From Oxalobacteraceae bacterium OTU3CAMAD1 (lineage in GTDB: Bacteria > Pseudomonadota > Gammaproteobacteria > Burkholderiales > Burkholderiaceae_D): DNA of 64,000 nt. The position numbers were made by a program, and so were the translations under genes. The stretch spans positions 1,922,001 through 1,986,000 of the forward strand of contig CP099650.1 of NCBI GenBank assembly GCA_024123915.1, in the 5' to 3' direction. Below the pieces are notes generated by a model. That model did no database searches and was not told where the DNA came from. It saw only the letters and a program-made list of their open reading frames with translations. Positions 19,728-30,482 of this stretch are shown here, one piece after another (the first letter of the stretch is position 1; each line of letters begins with the position of its first letter).

Positions 19728-20729
19728 ATGCTGTCCAAAAAAATCATCGCCGCAGCCATTTTTGCCGCTACGGCCGCTTCATCCGTCATTGCAGCCGAAA
19801 TTTCTTTGCTTAACGTATCGTACGACCCGACGCGCGAGCTGTACCAGGACGTTAACGCCGCCTTCGCCAAGGACTGGAAAGCCAAGACCGGCGATACCGT
19901 CAAGATCAAGCAATCGCACGGCGGTTCCGGCAAGCAGGGCCGCGCCGTCATCGACGGCCTGGAAGCGGACGTGGTCTCGCTGGCGCTGGCCTACGACATC
20001 GACGCCATCGCCGAACGCAAGATCCTGGCCCCGGACTGGCAGAAGAAACTGCCGCACAACAGCACCCCGTACACCTCGACCATCGTGTTCCTGGTCCGCA
20101 AGGGCAACCCGAAGGGCATCAAGGACTGGAACGATCTGGTTAAGCCTGGCGTGGCCGTCATCACCCCGAATCCGAAAACCTCCGGCGGCGCCCGCTGGAA
20201 CCACCTGGCCGCTTACGGCTACGCACTGCGCCAGCCGGGCGGCACCGAAGCGAGCGCCAAGGAATTCCTCGGCAAACTGTATAAGAACGTGCCGGTGCTC
20301 GATTCCGGCGCGCGCGGCGCCACCACCACCTTCGTCGAGCGCGGCATCGGCGACGTGCTGATCGCGTGGGAAAACGAGGCGCTGCTGGCCATCAAGGAAC
20401 TGGGACCGAGCAAGTTCGACATCGTCGCCCCATCGGTCTCGATCCTGGCCGAGCCGCCGGTGGCCGTGGTCGACAAGGTGGTCGACAAGCGCGGCACCCG
20501 CAAGGTGGCCGAGGCTTACCTGAACTTCCTCTACACGGATGCGGCGCAGGAAATCATCGCCAAGAACTACTACCGTCCTGCCGTCGAGAAAGAGGCGAAG
20601 AAATACGCCGCCCAATTCCCGGCCGTCAAACTGTTCACGATCGCCGACATCGCCGGCGACTGGTCCAAGGCGCAGAAGACCCACTTCGCCGACGGTGGCG
20701 TGTTCGACCAGATCTACCAGCCGAAGTAA
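19728..20729 (+). CDS. sbp: sulfate ABC transporter substrate-binding protein
   Basis: A 333-residue periplasmic protein with a signal peptide of 22 residues (ends VIA). [32 protein letters not shown] and [20 protein letters not shown] are the Sbp/CysP sulfate-site signatures, where backbone and the Ser/Gly-rich loops hold the anion. It feeds the CysT-CysW-CysA importer encoded 2.2 kb downstream. The three intervening genes are a hydrolase, a peroxiredoxin and a TauE-type exporter. Confidence 0.93.
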   Translation: MLSKKIIAAAIFAATAASSVIAAEISLLNVSYDPTRELYQDVNAAFAKDWKAKTGDTVKIKQSHGGSGKQGRAVIDGLEADVVSLALAYDIDAIAERKILAPDWQKKLPHNSTPYTSTIVFLVRKGNPKGIKDWNDLVKPGVAVITPNPKTSGGARWNHLAAYGYALRQPGGTEASAKEFLGKLYKNVPVLDSGARGATTTFVERGIGDVLIAWENEALLAIKELGPSKFDIVAPSVSILAEPPVAVVDKVVDKRGTRKVAEAYLNFLYTDAAQEIIAKNYYRPAVEKEAKKYAAQFPAVKLFTIADIAGDWSKAQKTHFADGGVFDQIYQPK

Positions 20730-20734
20730 GCACC

Positions 20735-21313
20735 ATGTCCGGCCCCATCACAGCGGATTTCCGTGGTTTCCGTGTCCTGATCGCGCCGGGCTTGCACAAC
20801 AGCGGACCGGATCACTGGCAAAGCCGCTGGCAGCGCCTGTTTCCCGCTTTCGAGCGAGTCGAGCAGGACGATTGGGAGGCGCCGGATCTGGCGCGCTGGT
20901 CGGCCCGAGTCGACCAGCTGCGCCGAACCAAGCCTGACGACCCGCGTCCAACACTGATCGTCGCGCACAGCTTCGGCAGCCTGGCGAGCGTGCACAGCGT
21001 GGCGCGCGATCCGTCCGGCGTGGCCGGCCTGCTGCTGGTGGCGCCGGCCGATCCGGACAAGTTCAATGTCGCCGATCAACTGCCCAAGCAGGCGTTGCCG
21101 GTCCCGTCGATCGTGATCGGCAGCACCGATGACCCGTGGATGGCGGCGCCTCGCGCGGCCTTGTGGGCCGACCGCTGGCACAGCCAATTCGTCAACGGCG
21201 GACCGCTGGGGCATATCAATGCCGAGTCCGGCCTGGGCGATTGGCCCGAAGGACTGGAAATCTTGTATTTTTTAATAGATAAGGTGCAGAATGGAGCCCT
21301 CGCGGCGCATTGA
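20735..21313 (+). CDS. alpha/beta hydrolase, RBBP9/YdeN family
   Basis: A 192-residue serine hydrolase. The family start FRVLIAPGLHNSGPDHWQSRW is present. The catalytic triad is visible as Ser79 (AHSFGS), Asp132 or 133 (STDDPW) and His160 (GHINAESGLGDWPEG, the RBBP9 hallmark). Physiological substrates of the family are poorly known. The ATG at 20735 is five bases past the sbp stop, so it is read from the sbp transcript; the open frame upstream of it is a shadow of sbp. Confidence 0.85.
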   Translation: MSGPITADFRGFRVLIAPGLHNSGPDHWQSRWQRLFPAFERVEQDDWEAPDLARWSARVDQLRRTKPDDPRPTLIVAHSFGSLASVHSVARDPSGVAGLLLVAPADPDKFNVADQLPKQALPVPSIVIGSTDDPWMAAPRAALWADRWHSQFVNGGPLGHINAESGLGDWPEGLEILYFLIDKVQNGALAAH

Positions 21314-21352
21314 CGCCCTTGCCATTCAACCTGCTAACCTCTGGAGACCACC

Positions 21353-21991
21353 ATGACACTGCGACTCGGCGATACCGCCCCCGATTTTGAACAAGACTCC
21401 TCCATCGGCAAGCTGAAGTTCCACGAGTGGGCTGGCGATTCCTGGGTGGTGCTGTTCTCCCATCCGGCCGACTTCACGCCCGTCTGCACCACCGAGCTGG
21501 GCCTGACCGCCAAGCTGAAACCGGAATTCGACAAGCGCAATGTCAAGGCGATCGCGCTGTCGGTCGACCCGGCCGAATCGCACAAGGGCTGGATCGCCGA
21601 CATCGAATCGACCCAGGACACCGTGGTCGGCTTCCCGATCATCGCCGACGAAGACCGCAAGGTCGCCGCCCTGTACGACATGATCCACCCGAACGCCTCG
21701 ACCACGGCCACCGTGCGCACCCTGTTCGTCATCGATCCGAACAAAAAGGTCCGCCTGAGCCTGACCTATCCGATGAGCACCGGCCGCAACTTCGACGAAG
21801 TGCTGCGCGTCATCGACGCCCTGCAACTGACCGACGCCTACACCGTGGCCACGCCGGGCAACTGGAAAGATGGCGACGACGTCATCATTCCGCTGACCGT
21901 GCAAGACCCGGAAGTGCTGAAGCAAAAGTACCCGAAAGGCTTTACCGCCGCTAAACCTTACCTGCGCGTCACGCCTCAGCCAAACAAGTGA
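21353..21991 (+). CDS. 1-Cys peroxiredoxin (Prx6/AhpC-TSA type)
   Basis: A 212-residue thiol peroxidase. The peroxidatic Cys45 lies in DFTPVCTTE and the supporting Thr and Arg are in place. The C-terminal domain (GNWKDGDDVIIPLTVQD, PYLRVTPQP) and absence of a resolving cysteine in the usual place mark the Prx6 branch, which reduces H2O2 and organic peroxides. Its place inside a sulfate assimilation cluster suggests co-regulation with thiol supply. Clear GGAG ribosome site before ATG 21353. Confidence 0.92.
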   Translation: MTLRLGDTAPDFEQDSSIGKLKFHEWAGDSWVVLFSHPADFTPVCTTELGLTAKLKPEFDKRNVKAIALSVDPAESHKGWIADIESTQDTVVGFPIIADEDRKVAALYDMIHPNASTTATVRTLFVIDPNKKVRLSLTYPMSTGRNFDEVLRVIDALQLTDAYTVATPGNWKDGDDVIIPLTVQDPEVLKQKYPKGFTAAKPYLRVTPQPNK

Positions 21992-22041
21992 TCGGAATAA
22001 AAAGCGCATAAGCAAATAAGGATTGCGTTGTTTGGAAATTT

Positions 22042-22075
22042 CCCTAGAGTAGGTACCCTGCTGCCTACTCTTGGG
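22042..22075 (+). promoter_or_regulatory. hairpin that covers the ribosome binding site of the TauE-like gene
   Basis: AGAGTAGG (22046-22053) pairs perfectly with CCTACTCT (22064-22071). CCC (42-44) can extend the stem with GGG (73-75) across one mismatch. Those G residues are part of TTGGGGAA, the Shine-Dalgarno sequence 8 bases before ATG 22083. No T tract follows, so this is not a normal terminator. Confidence 0.45.
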
Positions 22076-22082
22076 GAATTGC

Positions 22083-22856
22083 ATGGATGTATCGTTTGTC
22101 ATTTCAGGTTTCGCGGTAGGCTTATTGGTGGGCATGACCGGTGTCGGCGGCGGATCGCTGATGACGCCGCTGCTGACCTTGCTGTTCGGCGTCTCGCCGG
22201 CCGTCGCCGTCGGCACCGACCTGGCCTTCGCCTCCCTCACCAAGGGCGTCGGCACCTTCACCCACCGCCTGCGCGGCACGGTCCACTGGGACATCGTGCG
22301 GCGCCTGTGCATCGGCGCCTTGCCGGCCGCCGTGGTCGCCAGCCTCGGCCTCAAGTACTTCGGCACCCTCAGCCCGGAACTGGGCCAGATCATCCGCTAT
22401 TCCATCGCCGGCTCGGTGATGCTGACTGTCTGCGCGTTGCTGTTCCGCCGCAAGATGCTGGCGTGGATCAACGCCCGTCCGGAGCGCCAGTTGCAGGGCG
22501 CCAAACTGACCAGCGCGACCATTTTTGCCGGCGCCGTGCTCGGCACCCTGGTCACCATTTCGTCGATCGGCGCCGGCGCCGTCGGCGCGACCGTGCTGGT
22601 GATGCTGTATCCGAAGCTGACTCCGGCCGAAGTGGCCGGTACCGACATCGCCTACGCCGTGCCGCTGACGGCCATCGCCGCCGTCGGCCACTGGTGGCTG
22701 GGCTCGATCAACTGGATGCTGCTGCTGACATTGCTGGTGGGCTCGCTGCCGGGCATTACCATCGGCTCCTACTTCGCCAAATCGGTGCCGGAGCGGCTGC
22801 TGCGCGGCCTGCTGGCTTTCATTTTGGTAGCGGTCGCCGCCAAACTCATAATGTGA
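22083..22856 (+). CDS. TauE/SafE-family sulfite/organosulfonate exporter-like membrane protein
   Basis: A 257-residue protein with about eight membrane helices in two repeats. GLLVGMTGVGGGSLMTPLL (about residues 14-32) and ISSIGAGAVGATVLVMLYP are the two matching TauE/SafE motifs. Members move sulfite, sulfoacetate or other anions. Its place just before cysT suggests a role in sulfur traffic, perhaps sulfite efflux; that is inference. Start is ATG 22083; a TTG four codons earlier lies within the leader hairpin. Confidence 0.82.
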   Translation: MDVSFVISGFAVGLLVGMTGVGGGSLMTPLLTLLFGVSPAVAVGTDLAFASLTKGVGTFTHRLRGTVHWDIVRRLCIGALPAAVVASLGLKYFGTLSPELGQIIRYSIAGSVMLTVCALLFRRKMLAWINARPERQLQGAKLTSATIFAGAVLGTLVTISSIGAGAVGATVLVMLYPKLTPAEVAGTDIAYAVPLTAIAAVGHWWLGSINWMLLLTLLVGSLPGITIGSYFAKSVPERLLRGLLAFILVAVAAKLIM

Positions 22857-22933
22857 GTAGCTATATAGCGGAATCGTCTAACTAAATGAAAAATGCTTCG
22901 TTTGTAATATGACGCACAGATGAGATTATGCAG

Positions 22934-22960
22934 CCCTTATAGAAGAATTTGTAATAAGGG
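22934..22960 (+). promoter_or_regulatory. 7-bp inverted repeat before cysT (candidate CysB-type site)
   Basis: CCCTTAT and ATAAGGG flank 13 A+T-rich bases immediately upstream of cysT; the right arm ends 10 bases before the ATG and includes its ribosome site. Suggests a second regulated start within the cluster. Confidence 0.4.
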
Positions 22961-22969
22961 AGCAAGTCC

Positions 22970-23842
22970 ATGTCTGCAGTTCTCGCAGCGCCCGCCACGG
23001 CCCCCGTGGCCGCCAGGGGTGCGCCATTCCGCGTGATGCCGGGCTTCCGGCTATCGCTGGGATTCACGATTTTCTACCTGACCCTGATCGTGCTGATCCC
23101 GTTATCGGCCGTCTTCCTCAAGACGTTCACGATGACATGGGAGGGCTTCTGGGCCGCCGTCACCTCCGATCGCGTGATGGCCTCGTACCGGCTGACCTTT
23201 GGCGCTTCGCTGATCGGCGCATTTATTAATGTGATTTTCGGCGGCATCGTCGCCTGGGTGCTGGTGCGCTACGAGTTTCCCGGCAAGCGCATCATCGACG
23301 CCCTGGTCGACCTGCCGTTCGCGCTGCCGACCGCTGTCGCCGGCATCACCTTGACGGCGCTGTATTCGGCCAACGGCTGGTTCGGCCAGTTCATCGAAGG
23401 CGTGCTGGGCATCAAGGTGGCGTTCACGCCGCTCGGCGTGGTCGTCGCGCTGACCTTCATCGGCTTGCCGTTCGTGGTGCGCACGGTGCAGCCGGTGCTG
23501 GAGGACGCCGAACGCGAACTGGAGGAGGCCGCCGCCAGCCTGGGCGCCAACGCTTTCCAGACCTTCACCCGCGTGGTGTTCCCGACCATCATGCCGTCGT
23601 TGATGACGGGCTTCGCGCTGGCCTTCGCCCGCGCCACCGGCGAATTCGGCTCGGTAATTTTCATCGCCGGCAACATGCCGATGATTTCCGAGATCACGCC
23701 GCTGTTCATCATCACCAAACTCGAGCAGTACGACTACGCCGGCGCCACCGCGATCGCGGTGGTGATGCTGGTGGTGTCGTTCATCATGCTGCTGACCATC
23801 AACCTGTTGCAAGCCTGGGCTCGCGGAAAGTCGGGTAAATAA
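22970..23842 (+). CDS. cysT: sulfate ABC transporter permease CysT
   Basis: A 290-residue permease with six membrane helices. [20 protein letters not shown] and the EAA loop [20 protein letters not shown] (about 182-201) with the following [21 protein letters not shown] are typical CysT (CysU) sequences. Forms the membrane channel with CysW. One base separates it from cysW, so translation is probably coupled. Confidence 0.95.
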   Translation: MSAVLAAPATAPVAARGAPFRVMPGFRLSLGFTIFYLTLIVLIPLSAVFLKTFTMTWEGFWAAVTSDRVMASYRLTFGASLIGAFINVIFGGIVAWVLVRYEFPGKRIIDALVDLPFALPTAVAGITLTALYSANGWFGQFIEGVLGIKVAFTPLGVVVALTFIGLPFVVRTVQPVLEDAERELEEAAASLGANAFQTFTRVVFPTIMPSLMTGFALAFARATGEFGSVIFIAGNMPMISEITPLFIITKLEQYDYAGATAIAVVMLVVSFIMLLTINLLQAWARGKSGK

Positions 23843-23843
23843 T

Positions 23844-24737
23844 ATGAGCGGACTGCCTCCCGTCCCGGTGCGTCGCGGCGAACTGCCGTCGGCGCCGCAA
23901 ATCCTGGAACCGATGTGGGTGCGCGGCGTGCTGATCGCCATCGCGCTGACCTTCCTGACCGTGTTCCTGTTCGTGCCACTCGTGGCCGTGTTCGCGGAAG
24001 CCTTCCGCAAGGGCTGGGAAGCCTACGTGGCCGCCATCGTCGAGGAAGACGCGATCTCGGCCATCAAGCTGACCCTCATCACGGCCGTCATCGCCGTGCC
24101 GCTGAACCTGGTGTTCGGCGTGGCCGCCTCGTGGTGTATCGCCAAGTTCGAGTTCCGGGGCAAAAGCTTTTTGCTGACCCTGATCGACCTGCCGTTCTCG
24201 GTGTCGCCGGTGATCTCCGGCCTGATCTACGTGCTGCTGTTCGGCGCGCAGGGCTGGATGGGGCCGTGGCTGCAGGAGCACGACATCAAGATCCTGTTTG
24301 CCGTACCCGGCATCGTGCTGGCGACCATCTTCGTCACCTTCCCGTTCGTGGCGCGCGAGCTGATCCCGCTGATGCAGGCGCAAGGCAGCGAAGAAGAAGA
24401 GGCCGCCATCGTGCTGGGCGCCTCCGGCTGGGACACCTTCCGTCGCGTGACTTTGCCGAACATTAAGTGGGGCCTGCTGTACGGCGTGATCCTGTGTAAC
24501 GCCCGCGCGATGGGCGAGTTCGGCGCGGTGTCGGTGGTGTCCGGCCACATCCGTGGCGAGACCAACACCGTGCCGCTGCAGGTGGAGATTCTGTACAACG
24601 AGTACAACTTCGCCGCCGCCTTCGCCGTGGCGTCCCTGCTGGCATTGCTGGCGCTGGTGACGCTGGCCCTGAAATCCTTTATCTCTTGGCGCTTGAACGA
24701 ATCGATCGCCGATGACGCACGTTCCAAGGAGCACTGA
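23844..24737 (+). CDS. cysW: sulfate ABC transporter permease CysW
   Basis: A 297-residue permease with six helices. [40 protein letters not shown] (EAA loop) and [20 protein letters not shown] are CysW signatures. It pairs with CysT and docks on CysA. The stop precedes the cysA ATG by one base. Confidence 0.95.
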   Translation: MSGLPPVPVRRGELPSAPQILEPMWVRGVLIAIALTFLTVFLFVPLVAVFAEAFRKGWEAYVAAIVEEDAISAIKLTLITAVIAVPLNLVFGVAASWCIAKFEFRGKSFLLTLIDLPFSVSPVISGLIYVLLFGAQGWMGPWLQEHDIKILFAVPGIVLATIFVTFPFVARELIPLMQAQGSEEEEAAIVLGASGWDTFRRVTLPNIKWGLLYGVILCNARAMGEFGAVSVVSGHIRGETNTVPLQVEILYNEYNFAAAFAVASLLALLALVTLALKSFISWRLNESIADDARSKEH

Positions 24738-24738
24738 C

Positions 24739-25805
<1,067 letters not shown>

Positions 25806-25809
<4 letters not shown>

Positions 25810-26738
25810 ATTTTCAACAATTGCGGTCGATCCGCGAAGCCGCCCGGCGCGGCTACAATTTGACCGAAGTGGCGAATGCCTTGTTCACCTCGCAGCCTGG
25901 CGTGAGCCGCCAGATCCGCGAGCTGGAAGACGAACTGGGCGTGGTGATTTTCGAACGCAACGGCAAGCGCCTGACCGGCATGACCGAGCCGGGCAAGGGC
26001 ATCCTCAAGATCATCGACCGTCTGCTGATCGAGGCGGAAAACCTGCAGCAGGCCAGCCTCGAGTACACGGGCCAGCAAAGCGGCACGCTTAGCGTCGCCG
26101 CCACGCACACGCAGGCGCGCTACGCGCTGCCGAAGGTGGTGCAGAGTTTTCGCACCGCGTATCCGGACGTGCGCATCGCCTTGCAGCAGAGCGCGCCGGA
26201 GCATATCGCCGAATGGATTTTGTCAGGCAAGACCGATATCGGCATCGCCACCGAGGGCTTGTCGCAGTTCCCGGACCTGGTGTCTTTCCCTTGCTACCGA
26301 TGGAGCCATTTGATCGTGGTGCCCGACGGTCATCCCTTGCTGGGCCGCTCGCCGATCAAGCTGGAGGATCTGGCCGAGTTCCCGTTGATTACCTACGACG
26401 TCGGCTTCACCGGACGCGGGCATATCGACGCGGCGTTTTCGCAGGCCGGCGTCAAGCCCGACATCGTCTTGACGGCGATGGATTCGGACGTCATCAAGCA
26501 GTATGTCGCGCTCGGTCTGGGCGTGGGCATCGTCGCCTCGATGGCCTTCGACCACGGCCGCGACAAGGGCATGCGCGCGGTCGAGGCGTCGCATCTGTTC
26601 GCGCCGAATACGACGCGGCTGGCGGTGCGCAAGGGCGCCTATCTGCGCTCGTACGCTTACCACTTCATCCAGCAATTCGCGCCCGATCTGACGCGCGAGG
26701 AAATCGACGCCGCCTTGAACGGCGGCGACATCGCCTGA
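25806..26738 (+). CDS. cysB: CysB-type LysR regulator of sulfur assimilation
   Basis: A 310-residue LysR-family activator. The N-terminal helix-turn-helix is [20 protein letters not shown] (about 18-37). The family-specific segment [19 protein letters not shown] opens the effector domain that senses N-acetylserine in the known proteins; [12 protein letters not shown] follows near 237-248. It overlaps cysA by four bases, so the importer and its regulator are translationally coupled. The gene ends in a very strong terminator. Confidence 0.94.
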
Positions 26739-26741
26739 CGT

Positions 26742-26773
26742 AAAAATGGCCGCTGAAAAGCGGCCATTTTTTT
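26742..26773 (+). terminator. intrinsic terminator of the cysTWA-cysB operon
   Basis: A perfect 13-bp stem (AAAAATGGCCGCT) with GAAA tetraloop followed by a T run, 4 bases past the cysB stop. Confidence 0.95.
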
Positions 26774-26802
26774 GGTCAAATCCCATTTGAGGAATTCTGA
26801 AT

Positions 26803-26900
26803 CACGTAGGGCGGATTAGGCGGGACGCCGTAATCGGCCATCTATGAGCCGTCGACGGCGCATGCATGGCCGATTACGCTTCGCTAATCCGCCCTACGTG
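26803..26900. repeat. GTAG-type inverted REP pair (BIME-like), copy 1
   Basis: Begins CACGTAGGGCGGATTA and ends TAATCCGCCCTACGTG. Each half is itself a hairpin next to GTAG/CTAC, and the whole is one large palindrome, with GCCGTCGACGGC in the middle. Lies between convergent cysB and the TonB receptor gene. Confidence 0.85.
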
Positions 26901-26932
26901 TCTCCGTGGATATCATCCGACCCAGGGCGCGA

Positions 26933-29290
26933 TCACCAGCTGTAACCGGCCTTGGCGTAGTAATACCGGCCGTTGAAGCCGTTCGGTGCCCAGCCGCTAT
27001 AAAGGTTGATGCCGTTGAGGTTGAGGTTGGCTACCGACGTGATCGTGTCCGGATACTTGTCGGTCACGTTGTCCACGCCCACGCTCAAGCGCCAGTTCTT
27101 GCTCAGCTTGACGCTGGCCGACAGGTCCAGCACCCATTGCGGATCGTACACCTGATCCTGCGCCGGATTGTTCTGCGGCACGGTGAAGCTGCCATAGCGG
27201 GTGATCACGCCGCGCGCGTTCCAGGCGCCCAGGGTGTAGTCCGTCGCCAGGCTGAACTTGTCCTTCGGCGAGCCGACCGTCAGGCGGTTGATGGTCTGGC
27301 GGTCGATCAGGGTCAGGCCGTTGGCGGTCAGGATGGCCGGGTTGTCGTTGACATGCTGCACCGAATTCTTGTTGCGGTTGTACGCCAGCGTGAAGTCGTA
27401 GCGGCCGGCGCCGGCCAGATCCCAGCGGTACGTGCTGACCACGTCGACGCCGGTGGTGCGGGTATCGATGGCGTTGGTGAAGTAGCGGGCCGCGCCGACC
27501 GGCAGGCCTTGGGCGGCCAGCGTCGCGCGCAAGGTCGGCGACAGGTTCATGCTGGTCGACAGCGCGATGCGGTCGTCGATGTCGATGCGGTAGGCGTCGA
27601 CGCTGGCGCTCCAGTTGCGGGTCGGCTGCACTTGCAGGCCGATGCTGTAGTTGCGGGCTTTCTCGGCCTTCAACTGTTGCGCGCCGAGCGCGTCGGCGGC
27701 GGCGCTGCCGACGGCGAACGTGCCCGTTTCGATCGGCGTGTTCTGGCCGTTGATGATCGAGAAATTGGTGGTCGTGATGGTGTAGAACTGCTGTGCCAGC
27801 GACGGCGCGCGGAAGCCGGACGAGGCCGTGCCACGCAGCGACACCTGGGGATTGAACGCGTAGCGTGCCGAGCCCTTCACCGAGGTCGTGTTGCCGAAGT
27901 CGCTGTAGCGCTCGTGGCGCACGGCGGCCGAGGCCGAGAACTGCCTGGTGATGTCGGCTTCGAAGTTGGCGTAGATCGATTTGTTGTTGCGGCTGTTGCT
28001 ACCGGCGTTGACCGGACGGAAACCGGAGAATCCCTGCGCGCCGCCGCCGATATAGGACGGCTCGTCGCCGGCGCCGATCTCGTATTCCTCGTGCCGCGCT
28101 TCGACGCCCAGCGCCACCGTCAGCGGACCGCTGAAGGCGGCGACAGGAAATTCCTTGGCGATATCGAAATTGAACAGGCCTTGCGTGTTTTGCAGTTTGC
28201 CGGCGTAGAAGTGGGTCGGGCTGCTGGCGCCCAGGTCGAGGTTGACGGTGTTGTCGAGGTCGAGCTCGAATTTGTTCCTGCCGTAGTTGAGACTGGCGTC
28301 CCAACGCCAGCCGGACAGTTCTCCGCGCAGGCCGGTCACCAGCGACTGGTCGGTCGAGGTGCTGTTTTGCAGCGGCAGGAAGCCTTGCGGGTAAAGCGTG
28401 GGCGAGCGGTCCGGCGTGCGCCAGGTGGCCGCCGCCGAGGTCTTGCGCTCGCCGTAGCTGGCGAAGGCGTACCAGTCGATATCGTCGGTCACGCGGTACT
28501 GGCTGTTGGCGAAGATCGTGCGCGGCTTGCTGTCGGGGTCGCCGTAACGCTGGTTGACCTTGCCGATCTGGGAGCCGGCGATCGGACGCGTATCGACGCC
28601 GGCGCGGTTGGTCGGATCGCGGTCCGCCGCCTCGATGGCCACGCGCACCCAGCCCTGGTCGCCGAGGCTGAAACCGGTCGAGCCGCGCACGGTTTTCTGC
28701 TTGCCGTCGCCTTCCTTGTACTCGCCGTAGCCGACTTCGACATCGCCGCCGGTGGCGCCTTTTTTGAGGATGATGTTGATCACGCCGGCGATCGCGTCTG
28801 AGCCGTATTGGGCCGCCGCGCCGTCGCGCAGCACCTCGATGCGTTCGATCGCCGCCAGCGGGATCGCGTTCAGGTCGACCGGCGCCGAGCCGCGCCCTTG
28901 CGTGCCGTTGACGTTGACCACGGCCGAGGTGTAACGGCGCTTGCCGTTGACCAGCACCAGGGTCTGGTCTGGCGACAGGCCGCGCAGCTGCGCCGGACGC
29001 ACGGCGTCGCTGGTGTCGGCGCCGGACGGGCGCGGGAAGTTCATCGACGGCACCAGTCGGCCCAGCACGGTGGCCAGTTCGCTCGATCCGCTGGCCTGCA
29101 GTTCGCGCGCGCTGATGATGTCGACGGGCGACTCGGAATCGATGGTGCGGCGGTTCTTGGCGTAGGTGCCGGTGACGACCACCGACTGCAGCTCGCCGTC
29201 GGCGGGCGCGTCCTGGGCAAAGGCGGGGATGACGATGGTGGCGATCAGCGTGCTCAGCAAAAGCGGTGTGGCGATGTGGCGTGAAGTCAT
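26933..29290 (-). CDS. TonB-dependent outer-membrane receptor
   Basis: A 785-residue receptor. Signal peptide 1-25 (ends IPAFA). A TonB-box-like LQSVVVTG lies near residue 34. The plug domain runs to about 170, with ARELQASGSSELATVLGRLV and RIEVLRDGAAAQYGSDAIAG, then a 22-strand-type barrel ending in YYYAKAGYSW with the aromatic C-terminus. The substrate is not evident. The long N-terminal frame extension from 29386 is rejected because the signal peptide begins at 29290. It stands alone, 130 bases from the aldo/keto reductase gene. Confidence 0.92.
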   Translation of the reverse strand: MTSRHIATPLLLSTLIATIVIPAFAQDAPADGELQSVVVTGTYAKNRRTIDSESPVDIISARELQASGSSELATVLGRLVPSMNFPRPSGADTSDAVRPAQLRGLSPDQTLVLVNGKRRYTSAVVNVNGTQGRGSAPVDLNAIPLAAIERIEVLRDGAAAQYGSDAIAGVINIILKKGATGGDVEVGYGEYKEGDGKQKTVRGSTGFSLGDQGWVRVAIEAADRDPTNRAGVDTRPIAGSQIGKVNQRYGDPDSKPRTIFANSQYRVTDDIDWYAFASYGERKTSAAATWRTPDRSPTLYPQGFLPLQNSTSTDQSLVTGLRGELSGWRWDASLNYGRNKFELDLDNTVNLDLGASSPTHFYAGKLQNTQGLFNFDIAKEFPVAAFSGPLTVALGVEARHEEYEIGAGDEPSYIGGGAQGFSGFRPVNAGSNSRNNKSIYANFEADITRQFSASAAVRHERYSDFGNTTSVKGSARYAFNPQVSLRGTASSGFRAPSLAQQFYTITTTNFSIINGQNTPIETGTFAVGSAAADALGAQQLKAEKARNYSIGLQVQPTRNWSASVDAYRIDIDDRIALSTSMNLSPTLRATLAAQGLPVGAARYFTNAIDTRTTGVDVVSTYRWDLAGAGRYDFTLAYNRNKNSVQHVNDNPAILTANGLTLIDRQTINRLTVGSPKDKFSLATDYTLGAWNARGVITRYGSFTVPQNNPAQDQVYDPQWVLDLSASVKLSKNWRLSVGVDNVTDKYPDTITSVANLNLNGINLYSGWAPNGFNGRYYYAKAGYSW

Positions 29291-29422
29291 GTGGCGGTCT
29301 CGTGTGCGAAGGTAGTGGCACAGGATAGCAGCCGCACAATTGAACACCAACGAACCATTGCGTCTAACCATATATCCAAACAACACCCGGACACGTTGAT
29401 TCCGCGCGGGTGTGATCGCGCT

Positions 29423-30469
29423 TTACTGGCCGGGGTTGGGCAGGCTGGCGTGGATGGCGTCGATTTGCGCGATGATTTCCGGCGTGAGCGTGACGTCGTA
29501 GGCGTCGATGTTTTCCTTCAGCTGCGCCAGGCTGGTGGCGCCGATGATGGTCGAGGCGACGTTCCAGCGGCCGTAGCACCATGCCAGCGCCAGTTGCGTC
29601 GGCGTCAGGCCGTTGTCGCGCGCGAGCTCGGTGTATTGCGCGACCGCCGCCAGCACCGTCGGCCGCAGGTAGCGCGGGCTCCACGTCGGCGGAAAGATCG
29701 TCAGCCGGCCGCGCGTGTTCGGGTCGTCGTGGTATTTGCCTGTCAGTTGGCCGAAGGCCAGCGGGCTGTACGCCAGCAGGCCGACGTTTTCGCGGAAGCA
29801 GGTCTCGTCGAGGAAACTGGTCTCGTAGTGGCGCGCCGTCAGGTTGTACAGGTTCTGGATGGAGGCAATGCGCGGCAGGCCCTTCATCTCCGACTGCTTG
29901 ATGAACTCGCTCACGCCCCAGCACGATTCGTTGGAGACGCCGATCGCGCCGATCTTGCCTTCCTTGATCAGCTCGCCAAGCGCGGCCAGCGTTTCCTCCA
30001 CGGCCACGCATTCGCGTTCGAGCTGCGGATTGAAGACGCTCGCGCCGAAGATCGGCACGTTGCGGCTGGGCCAGTGCAATTGGTATAAATCGATATGGTC
30101 GGTTTGCAGGCGCTGCAGGCTGGTGTCGACCGCCGCGCGCAGGTTGGCGGCGTCGAAGTTCTGCTTGCCGCCGCGTACCCAGCCGATGTTGGGGTTCGGA
30201 CCGGCCGCCTTGGTCGCCAGCACCACCTTGTCGCGCATGCCCGACTTCTTCAGCCAACTGCCGATGAAGCGCTCGGTCGCGCCCTGCGTTTCGGCGCGCG
30301 GCATGACCGGATACATCTCGGCGGTGTCGATGAAGTTGACGCCGCGTTCGACCGCGTAGTCGAGCTGGCTGTGGGCGTCCGCCTCGGTGTTCTGTTCGCC
30401 GAACGTCATCGTGCCCAGGCAAATCTTCGTGACCTGCAGATCGCTGGAACCAAGTTGTATCTTCCGCAT
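29423..30469 (-). CDS. tas: NADP(H)-dependent aldo/keto reductase, Tas family
   Basis: A 348-residue TIM-barrel oxidoreductase. The catalytic tetrad is complete: Asp48 and Tyr53 (FIDTAEMYP), Lys87 (ATKAAG) and His132 (QLHWPSRN). The cofactor end AWCYGRWNVASTIIGATSLA is typical. Family members reduce aldehydes and ketones; the true substrate is unknown. It follows pyrD by 13 bases on the minus strand and is probably on the same transcript. Confidence 0.88.
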   Translation of the reverse strand: MRKIQLGSSDLQVTKICLGTMTFGEQNTEADAHSQLDYAVERGVNFIDTAEMYPVMPRAETQGATERFIGSWLKKSGMRDKVVLATKAAGPNPNIGWVRGGKQNFDAANLRAAVDTSLQRLQTDHIDLYQLHWPSRNVPIFGASVFNPQLERECVAVEETLAALGELIKEGKIGAIGVSNESCWGVSEFIKQSEMKGLPRIASIQNLYNLTARHYETSFLDETCFRENVGLLAYSPLAFGQLTGKYHDDPNTRGRLTIFPPTWSPRYLRPTVLAAVAQYTELARDNGLTPTQLALAWCYGRWNVASTIIGATSLAQLKENIDAYDVTLTPEIIAQIDAIHASLPNPGQ

Positions 30470-30482
30470 GCCCGCTCCTAAA

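Noticed and set aside
26906..28801. 631-codon plus-strand open frame opposite the TonB receptor
   Set aside because: Low-complexity Val/Ala/Gly/Arg translation, fully covered by a well supported receptor gene on the other strand.
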